A DNA stretch of 64,000 nucleotides from Stenotrophomonas sp. UBA2124 (GTDB lineage Bacteria > Pseudomonadota > Gammaproteobacteria > Xanthomonadales > Xanthomonadaceae): positions 109,444 to 173,443 of the forward strand of contig DCXY01000047.1 in NCBI GenBank assembly GCA_002329155.1. The letters run 5' to 3'. Made by a program: the position numbers and the translations under genes. Shown here one piece after another: positions 1-8,335 of this stretch. The notes under the pieces were generated by a model, which saw only the letters and a list, made by a program, of their open reading frames with translations, was not told the DNA's origin and did no database searches. Numbering within the stretch: position 1 is the stretch's first letter; each line of letters begins with the position of its first letter.

Positions 1-1
1 G

Positions 2-445
2 GTCTGGACCGTCCCTCCCGAGCGGATGAAGTCCAGCAAGAAAGAACACCGGGTGCCGCTCTCGGATGCGGCAATCAAGATGCTCAAGGCGTTGCCGCGG
101 GTCGAAGGGACGGACCTCGTGTTCACGCCGCAGCGTGGCAAGAATCCGCTGTCCGACAACACACTGACGAAGCTGCTGGGCGACATGCACGATGCCAGCG
201 TCAAGCGCGGCGGCGCGGGCTACATCGACCCGAAGCAAGGCAAGGTCATCACGGCTCATGGCTTCAGAAGTAGCTTCCGCGACTGGGCATCAGAAGAAAC
301 GCACGCGGCGCATGAAGTTGTTGAGATGGCCTTGGCCCACCGAATCGCATCCGCTGTTGAAGCCGCCTACCGCCGCGGCGATCTTTTCGATAAGCGGCGG
401 ACACTTATGGCGGAGTGGGCCAGGTTCTGCGCCCCCAAAAAGTAA
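2..445 (+). CDS. P4-type tyrosine integrase, C-terminal part (5' end outside window)
   Basis: The reading frame is open from base 2, so the gene is cut by the window edge. The visible part is the C-terminal catalytic domain of a phage P4-like integrase. The segment WTVPPERMKSSKKEHRVPLS is the typical strand around the Lys of this family. AHGFRSSFRDWA carries the His and second Arg. ALAH followed by VEAAYRRGDLFDKRR supplies the last His and the nucleophilic Tyr. The first catalytic Arg must lie upstream. Such enzymes insert elements into tRNA 3' ends, which agrees with the tRNA-Ser at the other end. About 255 bases follow before the next gene, and I see no gene in them. Confidence 0.9.
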   Translation, partial: VWTVPPERMKSSKKEHRVPLSDAAIKMLKALPRVEGTDLVFTPQRGKNPLSDNTLTKLLGDMHDASVKRGGAGYIDPKQGKVITAHGFRSSFRDWASEETHAAHEVVEMALAHRIASAVEAAYRRGDLFDKRRTLMAEWARFCAPKK

Positions 446-700
446 AGTTAAGTGGCTGATATACAAGAAAAATAGCTAGACCTGATTCGTCTCCGGTAGT
501 ACGATTCCAGCCTATCCGCAGCCGCGAATAACCCGGTAGCAGATATCGCAAGACGGGCGCTACATGCGTCCAAGGGACTGTCCAGAGGCCGTGCAATGCG
601 GTGGTCGGCTGATCCGAGAAAAGGAGAACAACTCGACTCCGATGCGAGGGCATTCCTGCCCGCGTGCCGGTCCTGTTACCCGACTTCTCGGATCGTTGCC

Positions 701-895
701 ATGCACGTTCAACCCAGTAAATCCCTTCGTCCGACCCAAGCCGCCGAGTTCCTTGGCATCGCTGTTTCGACACTCTGGCGCTTCCACAAGGAGCGTCCGG
801 ACTTCCCACGCTCGCGCAAGATCGGACCACGTTGCACCGTGTTCGATCAGATGGAGCTGTTGAAGTGGCGTGACTCTCAGATCACAACGAACTGA
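701..895 (+). CDS. AlpA-family excisionase / transcriptional regulator
   Basis: This 64-residue protein starts at the ATG at 701. A longer in-frame extension to 596 exists but reads as non-family sequence. It begins with MHVQPSKSLRPTQAAEFLGI and continues STLWRFHKERPDFPRSRKIG, which is the winged-helix DNA-binding pattern of AlpA/Xis proteins: the helix choosing AAEFLGI, then a tryptophan, then the wing with P..pRkiG. AlpA proteins control integrase or replication genes of P4-like elements and PICIs. It lies just before the replication genes and probably switches them or aids excision. The exact role is inferred. Confidence 0.85.
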   Translation: MHVQPSKSLRPTQAAEFLGIAVSTLWRFHKERPDFPRSRKIGPRCTVFDQMELLKWRDSQITTN

Positions 896-905
896 GGACG
901 CCGCC

Positions 906-1286
906 ATGACCAAGACGCCGAAGGCGCTAAAGGCTGCGCCCCGCGAACCCTGCCGGCATGACGCCGCATATGTAGCGCACATGCTGTGCTACTCGCCATA
1001 TGACGTGTTCCCCTATGGGCCGGAAACGACCCCGGAGGGTGACGATCACCTTGTTTTTGATGTCACCTCGAAGGTCGATGCGCTGGCCGCGCGCTTGAAC
1101 GATGAAGATGACGGAACCAAGGAATTCGCTGCCTATCGCCGCCGCCTGTTGATGTGCACCGACGTGATGGCCGGGAAGCTGGCCGCGCCGCCGCTGTCGA
1201 TGTGGGTACAGATGGCCCAGCAGTACGGGCGTGGCCGCTACCTGAGCCACAAGGCCCACCTCCGTAGGGAGGCGGCGCGCGGATGA
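906..1286 (+). CDS. Hypothetical protein upstream of primase
   Basis: The product is 126 residues with the ATG at 906 behind a GAGGA-like ribosome site. It lies 10 bases after the AlpA gene, and its last four bases overlap the start of the primase (ATGA). The N-terminus is basic (TKTPKALKAAPREP). The middle is acidic (RLNDEDDGTKEF), and the C-terminus is again basic. I see no signal peptide, membrane segment or recognisable motif. The tight coupling suggests a role in replication or its control, but no family is recognised. Confidence 0.7.
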   Translation: MTKTPKALKAAPREPCRHDAAYVAHMLCYSPYDVFPYGPETTPEGDDHLVFDVTSKVDALAARLNDEDDGTKEFAAYRRRLLMCTDVMAGKLAAPPLSMWVQMAQQYGRGRYLSHKAHLRREAARG

Positions 1287-3709
1287 GCGAGATTGCCGAC
1301 TTCCTGACCCGCTTCCGCCCCGGTGGGCCGTGGCTTCTGACGGCCATCGTCCCCGATGGGATGACCAGCACCCGGACCTTCACCGATGCCGACGCCGCCG
1401 AGCGGTGGGCGCTGGACGAAAACGCCGCGGGTAGGAACTTGTATTTCAGCGTCAACCAAACCACGCGCGCCCTCGACAAGAAGGCCACGAAAGCAGACAT
1501 CGCCCGTGTCGAGTTCCTGCACGTGGACCTCGACCCGCGCGCCGGGGAAGACCTCGCCAGCGAGCGCGAGCGCATCCGCAAACGGTTGAACGGTTCGCTC
1601 GCCGCCGCCGGCATCCCGCCGCCGTCCTTCATCATCGACAGCGGCGGCGGGTACCAAGCCTTCTGGCGGCTGGTCGAGCCCATCGAGTTGGACGGTGATC
1701 CCGCGAAGATCGAAGACGCCGAACGCTACAACATCGAACTTGCCCGCAAGCTCGGTGGCGACGCCACGCACAACATCGACAGGATAATGCGCCTCCCCGG
1801 CGGCGGGCTGACGAACTGGCCGACCGCGAAGAAGCAGGAGAAGGGACGCGAACCGGCCCCGACGAAGTTGTATGACTGGCCCGCAGCGGAGCCGTACCCG
1901 CTCGCCGCCTTCAAGCAGGCCCCGGCGGCGCGCGCCGACGCCCTGGCGAAAAGCAGCGCCAGCAGGAAGGCACCTAGCGCCACGCAGAAGCCTGTCCCGG
2001 TTCCGGCTGGCCCCTACGGTGTCGCCGAACTCGAAGCGTGGGCGACGGCTAACGGGAAGACGCTCCCGGGCGCAGCCCTCAAGGCACTGGTACACGGCGA
2101 GCAATTGACCGATGACAACGGCCAGCGCATCTATCGGTCCGGATCGGAGGCAACGTGGGCGGTCTGCTGCGGCCTTACCCGTGCCGGGGTCCCGGATGAA
2201 CTGATCGCAGCCGCCATCCTCGACAAGAACAACGGCGGCGCGGCGCATGTTCACCGCCAGCAGAAGCCGACGGCTTACGCATGGATGCAGGTACGCAAGG
2301 CCCGGGCCGAAATCGAGGCGGAGGCCGACGCCGCTGACAACGACACGATTCTGCATGAAATGAACCGCCTCCATGCCGTTGTCGTACAGGGAAAGGTCCG
2401 TGTCCTATCGTGGGTGAAGGTGGAGCCGGACGATGAGCATTCCGACCTCGCCGGGCGGCTGGTCGTGGACCTGCAATCGTTTGAGGACTTCCGCAACCGT
2501 TACCGGAACAAGACTGTCGTGGTCGGCCTCTCTGAAAACGGCAAGCCCAAGCTGATGAAGCGCGGCGACTGGTGGCTGGACCACGAACACCGCCGCGAAA
2601 TCCGCGGCTTGGTCTTCCGTCCCGGTGGGGACGCCGAGATCAACGGGTTCCAGAATCTATGGCGCGGCTGGGCGATTGAGCCGAAGCCGGGCGACTGGTC
2701 GAAAATGCGCGAACACGTCCGCGGCGTCCTCGCCAACGGCAACGACGAACACGCCGACTACATCCTGCGCTGGACGGCGTGGGCGGTCCAGAATCCGGCA
2801 CGTCAGGCAGAGGTCGCGCTGGTCTTCCGCGGCGGTCGGGGCGTCGGCAAGGGCATCTTCGCGCGCGCCGTCAAAGACCTATTCGGGCAACACGGCCTCC
2901 ATATCCGCAGCTCGAAACACCTCACCGGCGACTTCAACCTTCACCTGCGCGACTGCTGCCTGATGTTCGCGGACGAAGCGATTGCGCCCGGTGACAAGGC
3001 CGCAGAGTCGCGGCTAAAGGGCCTCGTCACCGAACCGCAACTGCTGATCGAAGGCAAAGGCGAAAACGCGGTTATGTCGCCCAACTACCTCCATATCGTC
3101 ATGGCGTCCAACGAAAAATGGGTGGTCCCTGCCGGTGACGATGAACGCCGCTTCGCTGTCTTCGATGTATCCGGCGCGCGCCAGGGCGACCAGGCCTACT
3201 GGAACGCGCTTGTCGCCGAACTCGACGGCGGCGGACTCGCCGCGATGCTGTTCGACCTGCTCGCGATGGATCTGGGCGACTGGCACCCACGCCGGAGCGT
3301 CCCGCAGACCGATGCGCTGATGCGCCAGAAGGTCGCCAGCCTGACCGGCCTCGACGCCTACCTGTACGATGTGCTTTGCGTGGGCGACTTCCCCGAGGTC
3401 GAGAGCCTGCGGCAGAAGGGCCGGTTTGTTTCCACGGACAGCCTCCGCATGGCCGCGTCGGTCTGGCTCCGCTCGCGCCATGGTGAGCAGCACGTCTCCG
3501 GGAATGACGTGGGCGAGTTGATGACCATGCTCGGTGCGACGAAGTACCGGCGCGGCGGCGGCGGTGGACGCGGGTTCCTGCTTCCCTCGCTTGCAGCGAT
3601 GCGGGCGAAATGGGACGCAGTGAAGTTTCCCGTGGATTGGCCTGTGGATGCTGACGCCGATGATGCGCCTGAGCAGGGCCAGCTTGCCGATGAAAAGCCG
3701 CCGTTCTAG
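1283..3709 (+). CDS. Primase-helicase replication protein (PrimPol-like N-terminus, DUF5906-type helicase)
   Basis: This 808-residue protein joins two parts. Residues about 1-200 look like an archaeo-eukaryotic type primase (PrimPol/RepB-like): metal motif DLDP at 82-85, the SGGGYQAFW block at 120-128, and a third motif ending RIMRLPGG near 167-174. Residues about 480-640 form a superfamily-3-like helicase of the DUF5906 type, with Walker A GGRGVGKG (517-524), Walker B LMFADEA (560-566) and the sensor region ASN followed by DDERRFAVFD (608-628). Such proteins start replication of P4-like and satellite elements. An iteron field follows directly. The protein probably binds it and opens the origin; that last step is inference. 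Confidence 0.88.
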   Translation: MSEIADFLTRFRPGGPWLLTAIVPDGMTSTRTFTDADAAERWALDENAAGRNLYFSVNQTTRALDKKATKADIARVEFLHVDLDPRAGEDLASERERIRKRLNGSLAAAGIPPPSFIIDSGGGYQAFWRLVEPIELDGDPAKIEDAERYNIELARKLGGDATHNIDRIMRLPGGGLTNWPTAKKQEKGREPAPTKLYDWPAAEPYPLAAFKQAPAARADALAKSSASRKAPSATQKPVPVPAGPYGVAELEAWATANGKTLPGAALKALVHGEQLTDDNGQRIYRSGSEATWAVCCGLTRAGVPDELIAAAILDKNNGGAAHVHRQQKPTAYAWMQVRKARAEIEAEADAADNDTILHEMNRLHAVVVQGKVRVLSWVKVEPDDEHSDLAGRLVVDLQSFEDFRNRYRNKTVVVGLSENGKPKLMKRGDWWLDHEHRREIRGLVFRPGGDAEINGFQNLWRGWAIEPKPGDWSKMREHVRGVLANGNDEHADYILRWTAWAVQNPARQAEVALVFRGGRGVGKGIFARAVKDLFGQHGLHIRSSKHLTGDFNLHLRDCCLMFADEAIAPGDKAAESRLKGLVTEPQLLIEGKGENAVMSPNYLHIVMASNEKWVVPAGDDERRFAVFDVSGARQGDQAYWNALVAELDGGGLAAMLFDLLAMDLGDWHPRRSVPQTDALMRQKVASLTGLDAYLYDVLCVGDFPEVESLRQKGRFVSTDSLRMAASVWLRSRHGEQHVSGNDVGELMTMLGATKYRRGGGGGRGFLLPSLAAMRAKWDAVKFPVDWPVDADADDAPEQGQLADEKPPF

Positions 3710-3712
3710 CTT

Positions 3713-4007
3713 GAAACGTACCGGCCCGGGCCGAAACGTACCGCCAGCCGCTACGTTGGCCGGTACTTCCGGGAGCCCTGTTTTTATGGGGTTTTCGTGG
3801 ACACGTACCGACCGTACCCACAGGACCGCCCCTGAGTTCGCCCGGCGGCGAAAATGCCCTCGAGCCTGCTCCCTGCCCAGAGGGTGGGCGCGCCGACCGA
3901 CCGCTTTTCTCTATCTTTCCTAAAGTAGTAGGTACGGTCGGTACGGTCGGTACTTTCCACTACTACGTGGCTCGCAAGCGTACCGCCCCCGTACCGGCCA
4001 CGTACCG
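3713..4007. repeat. Iteron field, putative replication origin of the element
   Basis: The stretch of about 310 bases after the primase has no gene. It is filled with copies of the core GTACCG or its complement. Direct copies are at 3717, 3737, 3804, 3979, 3990 and 4001, the first two inside identical GAAACGTACCG 11-mers. Inverted copies lie at 3761 and in a tandem GGTACGGTC series at 3931-3953. An AT-rich stretch (3905-3930) lies beside that tandem series and could be the unwinding element. Initiator gene followed by iterons and an AT-rich patch is the classic layout of P4-type and plasmid origins. Confidence 0.65.
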
Positions 4008-4019
4008 ACCCCTGCATCG

Positions 4020-4400
4020 CTAGGGCGATTGCTGCAGCTCGGTAGCAGATTCGCGCTGCGTCACGCCGAAGAAATTGCCCGAGTTCAAGTACGTGACGTT
4101 GACGACCACACCTTCCTTGAGCTCATAGGTGTACTCGATCACGCCGCTGGAAGTCTTGGGCGCGATGCTGTACGTGAGGAACTCCGACCCGCCAATCGTG
4201 TTCGATTTGTCGGGCATGCCGACGTACTGGATCACTTCGTCCTGCGTTGCCTTGCCGAGCTGGAACTCACGAAGGTACTTCTTCGCGCTCGTGCTCAACG
4301 TTGGGCGATAGACGCCGTTGGCGCTCTTGTCTTTCGCGATCAAGCTCCCCGCCGAGAGAAGACAAAACATCATCACGACCACCGCAACGAACTTACTCAT
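4020..4400 (-). CDS. Small secreted protein with BamE/SmpA-like fold pattern
   Basis: The product is 126 residues from the ATG at 4400. The frame stays open further upstream, but the hydrophobic signal sequence starts here (SKFVAVVVMMFCLLSAGSLI followed by AKDKS). The mature part, with LGKATQDEVIQYVGMP and later an aromatic-rich strand (EFLTYSIAP), follows the pattern of SmpA/BamE-like domains: a helix with a D-E-V step, then G-x-P. It runs opposite to all neighbours in the element's left half and is separated from them, so it may be cargo with its own promoter. It is probably periplasmic. There is no lipobox Cys, unlike true BamE. Confidence 0.7.
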   Translation of the reverse strand: MSKFVAVVVMMFCLLSAGSLIAKDKSANGVYRPTLSTSAKKYLREFQLGKATQDEVIQYVGMPDKSNTIGGSEFLTYSIAPKTSSGVIEYTYELKEGVVVNVTYLNSGNFFGVTQRESATELQQSP

Positions 4401-4605
4401 AACTGCCCCTAGTCCCCAGTCGAAGCGACAGCGTAGCAAGGTCGGGGAAGGCAGCGCACCACCGTGCTGCTGCCAGCCAACAAGATTCCGAAAACGTCTC
4501 CGGAACTGGCGTCGGCGGAAGCGGCTTTTCATGGGCTGCTGGAACGGCACTCTGAAACCTCGCCTATTGGTCGATTTCCGAATGCGACTCCAGTATGGTC
4601 GAAAC

Positions 4606-4627
4606 CGTCTCACAACATCGTGAGACG
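4606..4627. promoter_or_regulatory. Perfect inverted repeat upstream of serine recombinase
   Basis: CGTCTCAC, six spacer bases, then GTGAGACG form a perfect palindrome with 8-base arms. It ends 19 bases before the recombinase ATG and just upstream of its AGGAG site. It could be an operator or the crossover/res site used by the recombinase. Confidence 0.5.
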
Positions 4628-4646
4628 ATCCGACAGGAGACGGTAC

Positions 4647-5240
4647 ATGGGCCGCGTCGCCCTCTACGCCCGCGTTTCGACCAACAAGGACCAGTCCGTG
4701 GAAACGCAGCTATTCGCGCTGCGGGATTGGGCCGTGGCGCGTGGTCACGAGGTCGTTGCCGAGTACACGGACGAAGGCATCAGCGGCGCGAAGGGGCGCG
4801 ACAAGCGCCCGGCGCTGGACGCCATGATGAAGGAGGCGGCGCGTGGGAAGTTCGACATGGTCGCGGCAACCGCGCTTGATCGGCTGGGCCGCAGCCTGCA
4901 ACACCTGGTCGGCATGGTCGCGGAGCTGGACGCCCTCCGCGTCGGGCTGTTCGTCCAGAACATGGCGCTGGATACGTCCACGCCGGTCGGGCGCTTGATG
5001 TTCAACATGGTCGGCGCGTTCGCCGAGTTCGAGCGCGGCCTGATCCGGGAACGCACGCTATTGGGCCTAGAACGTGCGCGGCGGCGCGGCTCGCGTCTCG
5101 GGCGTCCGAAGGTGGGGCCGACCACTGAGCGGCAGATCGTCGCACTCCTAGAGGCAAAGATGCCCGTCAACCGGATCGTGCGGCAGACGGGCGTCGGCGT
5201 CTCTGTCGTCTATCGCATCAAGAAGGCAATGGCAGCATGA
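4647..5240 (+). CDS. Serine recombinase (resolvase/invertase family)
   Basis: This 197-residue protein starts at the ATG at 4647 behind AGGAGA. The N-terminal catalytic domain has the nucleophile in YARVST (Ser11, with Arg9), then EGISGAKGRDKRPALD, and the DRLGRS block (78-83) with its catalytic arginines. FAEFERGLIRERT marks the start of the long E helix. The C-terminal 45 residues (GRPKV, then a helix-turn-helix with VNRIVRQTGVGVSVVYRIKK) match the Hin/Tn3 resolvase DNA-binding domain. It may resolve dimers or invert DNA. Its stop overlaps the next start by ATGA, so it is co-translated with the terminase genes, which is an uncommon pairing. Confidence 0.92.
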   Translation: MGRVALYARVSTNKDQSVETQLFALRDWAVARGHEVVAEYTDEGISGAKGRDKRPALDAMMKEAARGKFDMVAATALDRLGRSLQHLVGMVAELDALRVGLFVQNMALDTSTPVGRLMFNMVGAFAEFERGLIRERTLLGLERARRRGSRLGRPKVGPTTERQIVALLEAKMPVNRIVRQTGVGVSVVYRIKKAMAA

Positions 5241-5656
5241 CCACCGAAACGCTCCCCGCACTGACCATGCAGAACCTCGACGCCGTGCGGATACTCGCCC
5301 GTGAGGGAACGCGCGAACACACCATCCGCCGCGTGCTTGGGCTGACGCCGAAGGCATGGAAGGCGTTGAAGGCTGACGATGATGACGGGGAACTGTCACC
5401 GCTCGCGCTGGCGCTGGAGGAAGGCCGGGCCGATGGCGCGGGCGACGTGATCGCCTTCATGAAGACACGCATGGCTGACGGCAGCGAGCGCGCAGCCGAG
5501 TTCCTCGCGGATCGCGTGTTCCAGCTCAACCGCGGCGACGGCAACGCCGAAGCGCCCCGAGTCGCCATCATCATCAACGCGGCGCTGTCGCCCGCCGAAT
5601 ACGCGCAGGTGATCGCGGTCCAGCAGCAGCCGGGAGTCCTGACCCATGAGCGTTGA
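5237..5656 (+). CDS. Probable small terminase subunit (TerS-like)
   Basis: This 139-residue protein is placed directly before the large terminase and overlaps it by 11 bases. Residues about 10-45 (DAVRILAREGTREHTIRRVLGLTPKAW, described in parts) form a helix-turn-helix, as in small terminases that recognise the packaging site. The middle is acidic and helical, and the C-terminus is hydrophobic (VAIIINAAL). Position, size and HTH together support TerS, but the sequence is not a clear family match. It is expected to choose the DNA to be packaged and to hand it to TerL. In satellites a dedicated TerS can redirect a helper phage's packaging. Confidence 0.65.
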   Translation: MTTETLPALTMQNLDAVRILAREGTREHTIRRVLGLTPKAWKALKADDDDGELSPLALALEEGRADGAGDVIAFMKTRMADGSERAAEFLADRVFQLNRGDGNAEAPRVAIIINAALSPAEYAQVIAVQQQPGVLTHER

Positions 5657-7034
5657 GATTCGCCCGACGCCGTTCCAGACGCAGGTCCTGTCCGTCCCGG
5701 AGGATCACTTTGTCTTTCTCGGCGGCGGTCGCGGCGGTGGCAAATCGATGGCCCTGCAATTCCTGATCCTGCGCCACTGCGACCAATACAAGAACCGCGC
5801 CCGGGTCCTCGTGACGCGCCGCCGGTTGAAGTCGCTTTTCCAATTCGGCGAGGAGCTGCGCGCGCTGCTGCGCTCAGCCTATGGGCGCGACATCACCTAC
5901 AACCAGAACGATGCCGTGTTCCGGCTCCCGAACGGCGCGGTGATCCAGCTCGCGCACGTCGAATCCGCGTCTGCGCTCTCCGACGTGGCGCAGGGCATGA
6001 ACTTCTCGCTGATCTGCTGCGACGAAAGCGGCGAAGCGCCGACGATGGAAGTCATCGATCAACTCGGGCTTTCGTTGCGAGGCACCGGCGTTCCGCTTCG
6101 CATGGTGCTTGCCGCGAATCCGGGCGGCTCGAATCACGGCGCGCTCGCCGAGCGGTACGTCACGGGCCGCGAGCCGTGGATGCCGTTCGAGTTCGAGGGC
6201 AATACGTGGGTGTATGCCCCATCCATCTTGGACGATAACCCGCACCTCCCAACGGCTTACCGCAAGAACTTCGAGATATTGGCTCGAACTGATCCGGCAC
6301 TGTATCGCGCGATGCGCTTGGGCGACTGGTCCGCGATGGTCGGCGATTTCTTCCAAGGAATATGGGACGCGCGCAAGATGGTGTTCGATCACCACGACGT
6401 TCCGCCGGATTTCTTCGCCACGTTGAAGCTGTCCATTGACTGGGGCAGCGCCGCACCGATGGCCGCGGTTCTCGCTGGGCAGCTCGCCGTGGACGTTCGC
6501 TTGCCCGATGATCGCGTGATGCCGCGCGGGGCGTGGGTGATCTATGACGAACACGTTGAGTACGATCCGCGGAACCTCGCACGCGGTACGGGCCGCACGC
6601 CGGGACAGATCGCGCCGAAGCTCCACGAGGTAGCTCGCCGGAACGGCGTTCGCGCACGGGGCGTCATCGACTCCGCGGCGGAGGCGCGCACCGCCGGGCG
6701 CATGGAGGCGAGTGTGTCGGACCTGTTCCGGGCCGCGGGTGTTCGCGTGAGCCCGGCGAGGAAAGGCCCGCGCGTGCCGCGCTTCGAGCAGTTGAAGCAG
6801 TTGATGGTCAACGGCGAGTTCTTCGTGGCGTCGCGGTGCCGGTTCTGGCTGGCGACAGTCCCGAGCCTGCCGCGCGACTCGCGCATCCCTGACGACGTGG
6901 ACACGAAGGCGAACGATCACGCATTGGATGCAACCAGCTACGCCATCGCAGGCGAGTCCGGCGGGCGCGTCCATCAGTCCAGCTTTACGCCGGGACCGCG
7001 GATGCCGCGCGATGAGCGCGTGGTGTGGGTCTGA
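5646..7034 (+). CDS. Phage terminase large subunit (TerL)
   Basis: This 462-residue protein has full terminase length. The ATPase domain shows Walker A GGGRGGGKS (26-34), Walker B SLICCDE (121-127) and a coupling-motif-like LAANPGG (155-161). The RNase H-like nuclease domain shows the acidic residues expected for the metal triad: Asp265 in SIDWG, Asp342 in GVIDS and Asp428 in DHALDATSY. Both activities therefore look intact. TerL pumps DNA into an empty procapsid and cuts it. No portal or capsid gene follows, so the partner capsid must come from elsewhere or the packaging module is a relic. Confidence 0.93.
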   Translation: MSVEIRPTPFQTQVLSVPEDHFVFLGGGRGGGKSMALQFLILRHCDQYKNRARVLVTRRRLKSLFQFGEELRALLRSAYGRDITYNQNDAVFRLPNGAVIQLAHVESASALSDVAQGMNFSLICCDESGEAPTMEVIDQLGLSLRGTGVPLRMVLAANPGGSNHGALAERYVTGREPWMPFEFEGNTWVYAPSILDDNPHLPTAYRKNFEILARTDPALYRAMRLGDWSAMVGDFFQGIWDARKMVFDHHDVPPDFFATLKLSIDWGSAAPMAAVLAGQLAVDVRLPDDRVMPRGAWVIYDEHVEYDPRNLARGTGRTPGQIAPKLHEVARRNGVRARGVIDSAAEARTAGRMEASVSDLFRAAGVRVSPARKGPRVPRFEQLKQLMVNGEFFVASRCRFWLATVPSLPRDSRIPDDVDTKANDHALDATSYAIAGESGGRVHQSSFTPGPRMPRDERVVWV

Positions 7035-7051
7035 CAACGGAGGAGACAAAG

Positions 7052-7354
7052 ATGCGACGTTCCTACAAGTACCTGATGCTGGCCCTTGTGATTGGCAACG
7101 CGCAGGCGGCGCAGCGCGAGTTGTTCAACGCCCGCGAGACGTTGGAGCGGGCGAAGGTCGGCACCTATTCGCCGCGCGCGCAGCCGCCGGTTCGCGTGCA
7201 GGTGGAAGGTTCCGCGCGGTTTCGCGCGACCGACCACGGAAACCGTCAGATTCAACAACAATTCGAGCGGATGGACTGCCGATGGGTGGACGCCACGAAT
7301 TCCATGCGTTGCGTGCCGTTTCCAGCCGAAGAAGTAAACCGGCCCAAGAAATAG
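7052..7354 (+). CDS. Small secreted or membrane-anchored hypothetical protein
   Basis: The product is 100 residues from the ATG at 7052 behind GGAGGAGA. It opens with RRSYKYLMLALVIGNAQAAQ, a short basic and hydrophobic leader that could be a signal peptide ending at AQA. The rest is Arg/Gln-rich (ARFRATDHGNRQIQQQFERM) with two cysteines near the end (DCRW, MRCVPF). No family is recognised. It lies 17 bases after TerL and is probably in the same transcript. Confidence 0.65.
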   Translation: MRRSYKYLMLALVIGNAQAAQRELFNARETLERAKVGTYSPRAQPPVRVQVEGSARFRATDHGNRQIQQQFERMDCRWVDATNSMRCVPFPAEEVNRPKK

Positions 7355-7436
7355 CACTCGCGCGGGGCAAATCCGGTCCATATGGTCGGAAGCGAGCGGC
7401 CCCACTGGCTGGGCCGCACGCTGAGGAATAGCCCCC

Positions 7437-8195
7437 ATGCCGAACGTCAACTTCAAGACCATCCCCACCGATGTTCCGCTGACCGTGGAGAACATCGACC
7501 GGCTCGCGAATCGCGCCGCCGAACTCGCCACCGCCTTCGGTGCGCGTATCGCCAATATCCAGCAGCAGGTCGCCGATGCCCGCGACCGCTTCAGCCGCGA
7601 CGGTGACGACCTTGTCCGTGAGACGGACGCTGCCAATCGCGCCGTTGCCAAGCAGTTCGCCAAGCGGCAGCTCGCCTCGCGCATCGCCAAGTTCCGCCTG
7701 ACCATCGTGGAATCGAGCCGCGGCCAGCGCGAGGAACTCCTGCGCCCGCTGGCGAAGGTCGCCGCCGATGCCGCGTTCCTCCTGACCCTGTGCCAGTCAC
7801 CCGCGCAGATGCTCGGGCGCGTCGCCTTGGGCGATGCCCGGCGCACGCAGTACCAGACGCAGCTCGAAGGCGCAGGGCCGGTCGAGCTGGAAACCGCCGC
7901 GATCACCGCGATTGCCACCGGGGATATGCCTCTGGCAGCCGCGGTCGCGACCGTGGTAGACCGCCGCCCTTCAGATCGCCGCCCGTTCTCGGTGGCGGCG
8001 TTTGCCGAGAGGGTGTGGGGCGCGCAGCACGCCGAGGTCACGGCCAAGCTCAAGGGTGTCCTGCTGGCCGAGCGCACCGCGCGCGCGGCCAATGATGAGT
8101 TCGTCCGCGGCAAGGCCGACCCCATCGCCAACCTGAGTAACCAGCTCGCCGCCCGGGCCATCGCCGAAGCGTCGGGCGAGGAGGACGAAGCATGA
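7437..8195 (+). CDS. Hypothetical protein, helical/coiled-coil N-terminus
   Basis: This 252-residue Ala- and Arg-rich protein is predicted here as mostly helical. Residues about 17-110 look like a coiled coil (ENIDRLANRAAELATAF, then IQQQVADARDRFSRD, then AKQFAKRQLASRI). No signal peptide or membrane segment is seen. Its stop overlaps the next start (ATGA). Sitting after TerL and being helical would fit a scaffold- or packaging-associated protein, but nothing in the sequence proves this and no family is recognised. Confidence 0.7.
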   Translation: MPNVNFKTIPTDVPLTVENIDRLANRAAELATAFGARIANIQQQVADARDRFSRDGDDLVRETDAANRAVAKQFAKRQLASRIAKFRLTIVESSRGQREELLRPLAKVAADAAFLLTLCQSPAQMLGRVALGDARRTQYQTQLEGAGPVELETAAITAIATGDMPLAAAVATVVDRRPSDRRPFSVAAFAERVWGAQHAEVTAKLKGVLLAERTARAANDEFVRGKADPIANLSNQLAARAIAEASGEEDEA

Positions 8196-8314
8196 AAGGC
8201 GCGGTTCCCAACGTCCGGAAGGCGAAGGCCATCCACGAAAAGAAGCAGGCCGAGCGCAACGCCACGGCCAACAAGATGAAGAAGCGCGCGGCGACCACTC
8301 GCCGCGGACGCTGA
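8192..8314 (+). CDS. Very small basic protein
   Basis: A 40-codon reading frame begins inside the stop of the preceding gene (ATGA at 8192). The product is strongly basic (VRKAKAIHEKKQAERN, then KMKKRAATTRRGR) with no hydrophobic stretch. Translational coupling and a consistent Lys/Arg character argue that it is expressed. It may bind nucleic acid. The function is unknown. Confidence 0.5.
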   Translation: MKGAVPNVRKAKAIHEKKQAERNATANKMKKRAATTRRGR

Positions 8315-8335
8315 CCGAATCGGGGTGTTCCGGCG

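Noticed and set aside
5874..7049. Minus-strand open frame over terL
   Set aside because: TerL has all catalytic motifs in the plus frame. The antisense product shows none.
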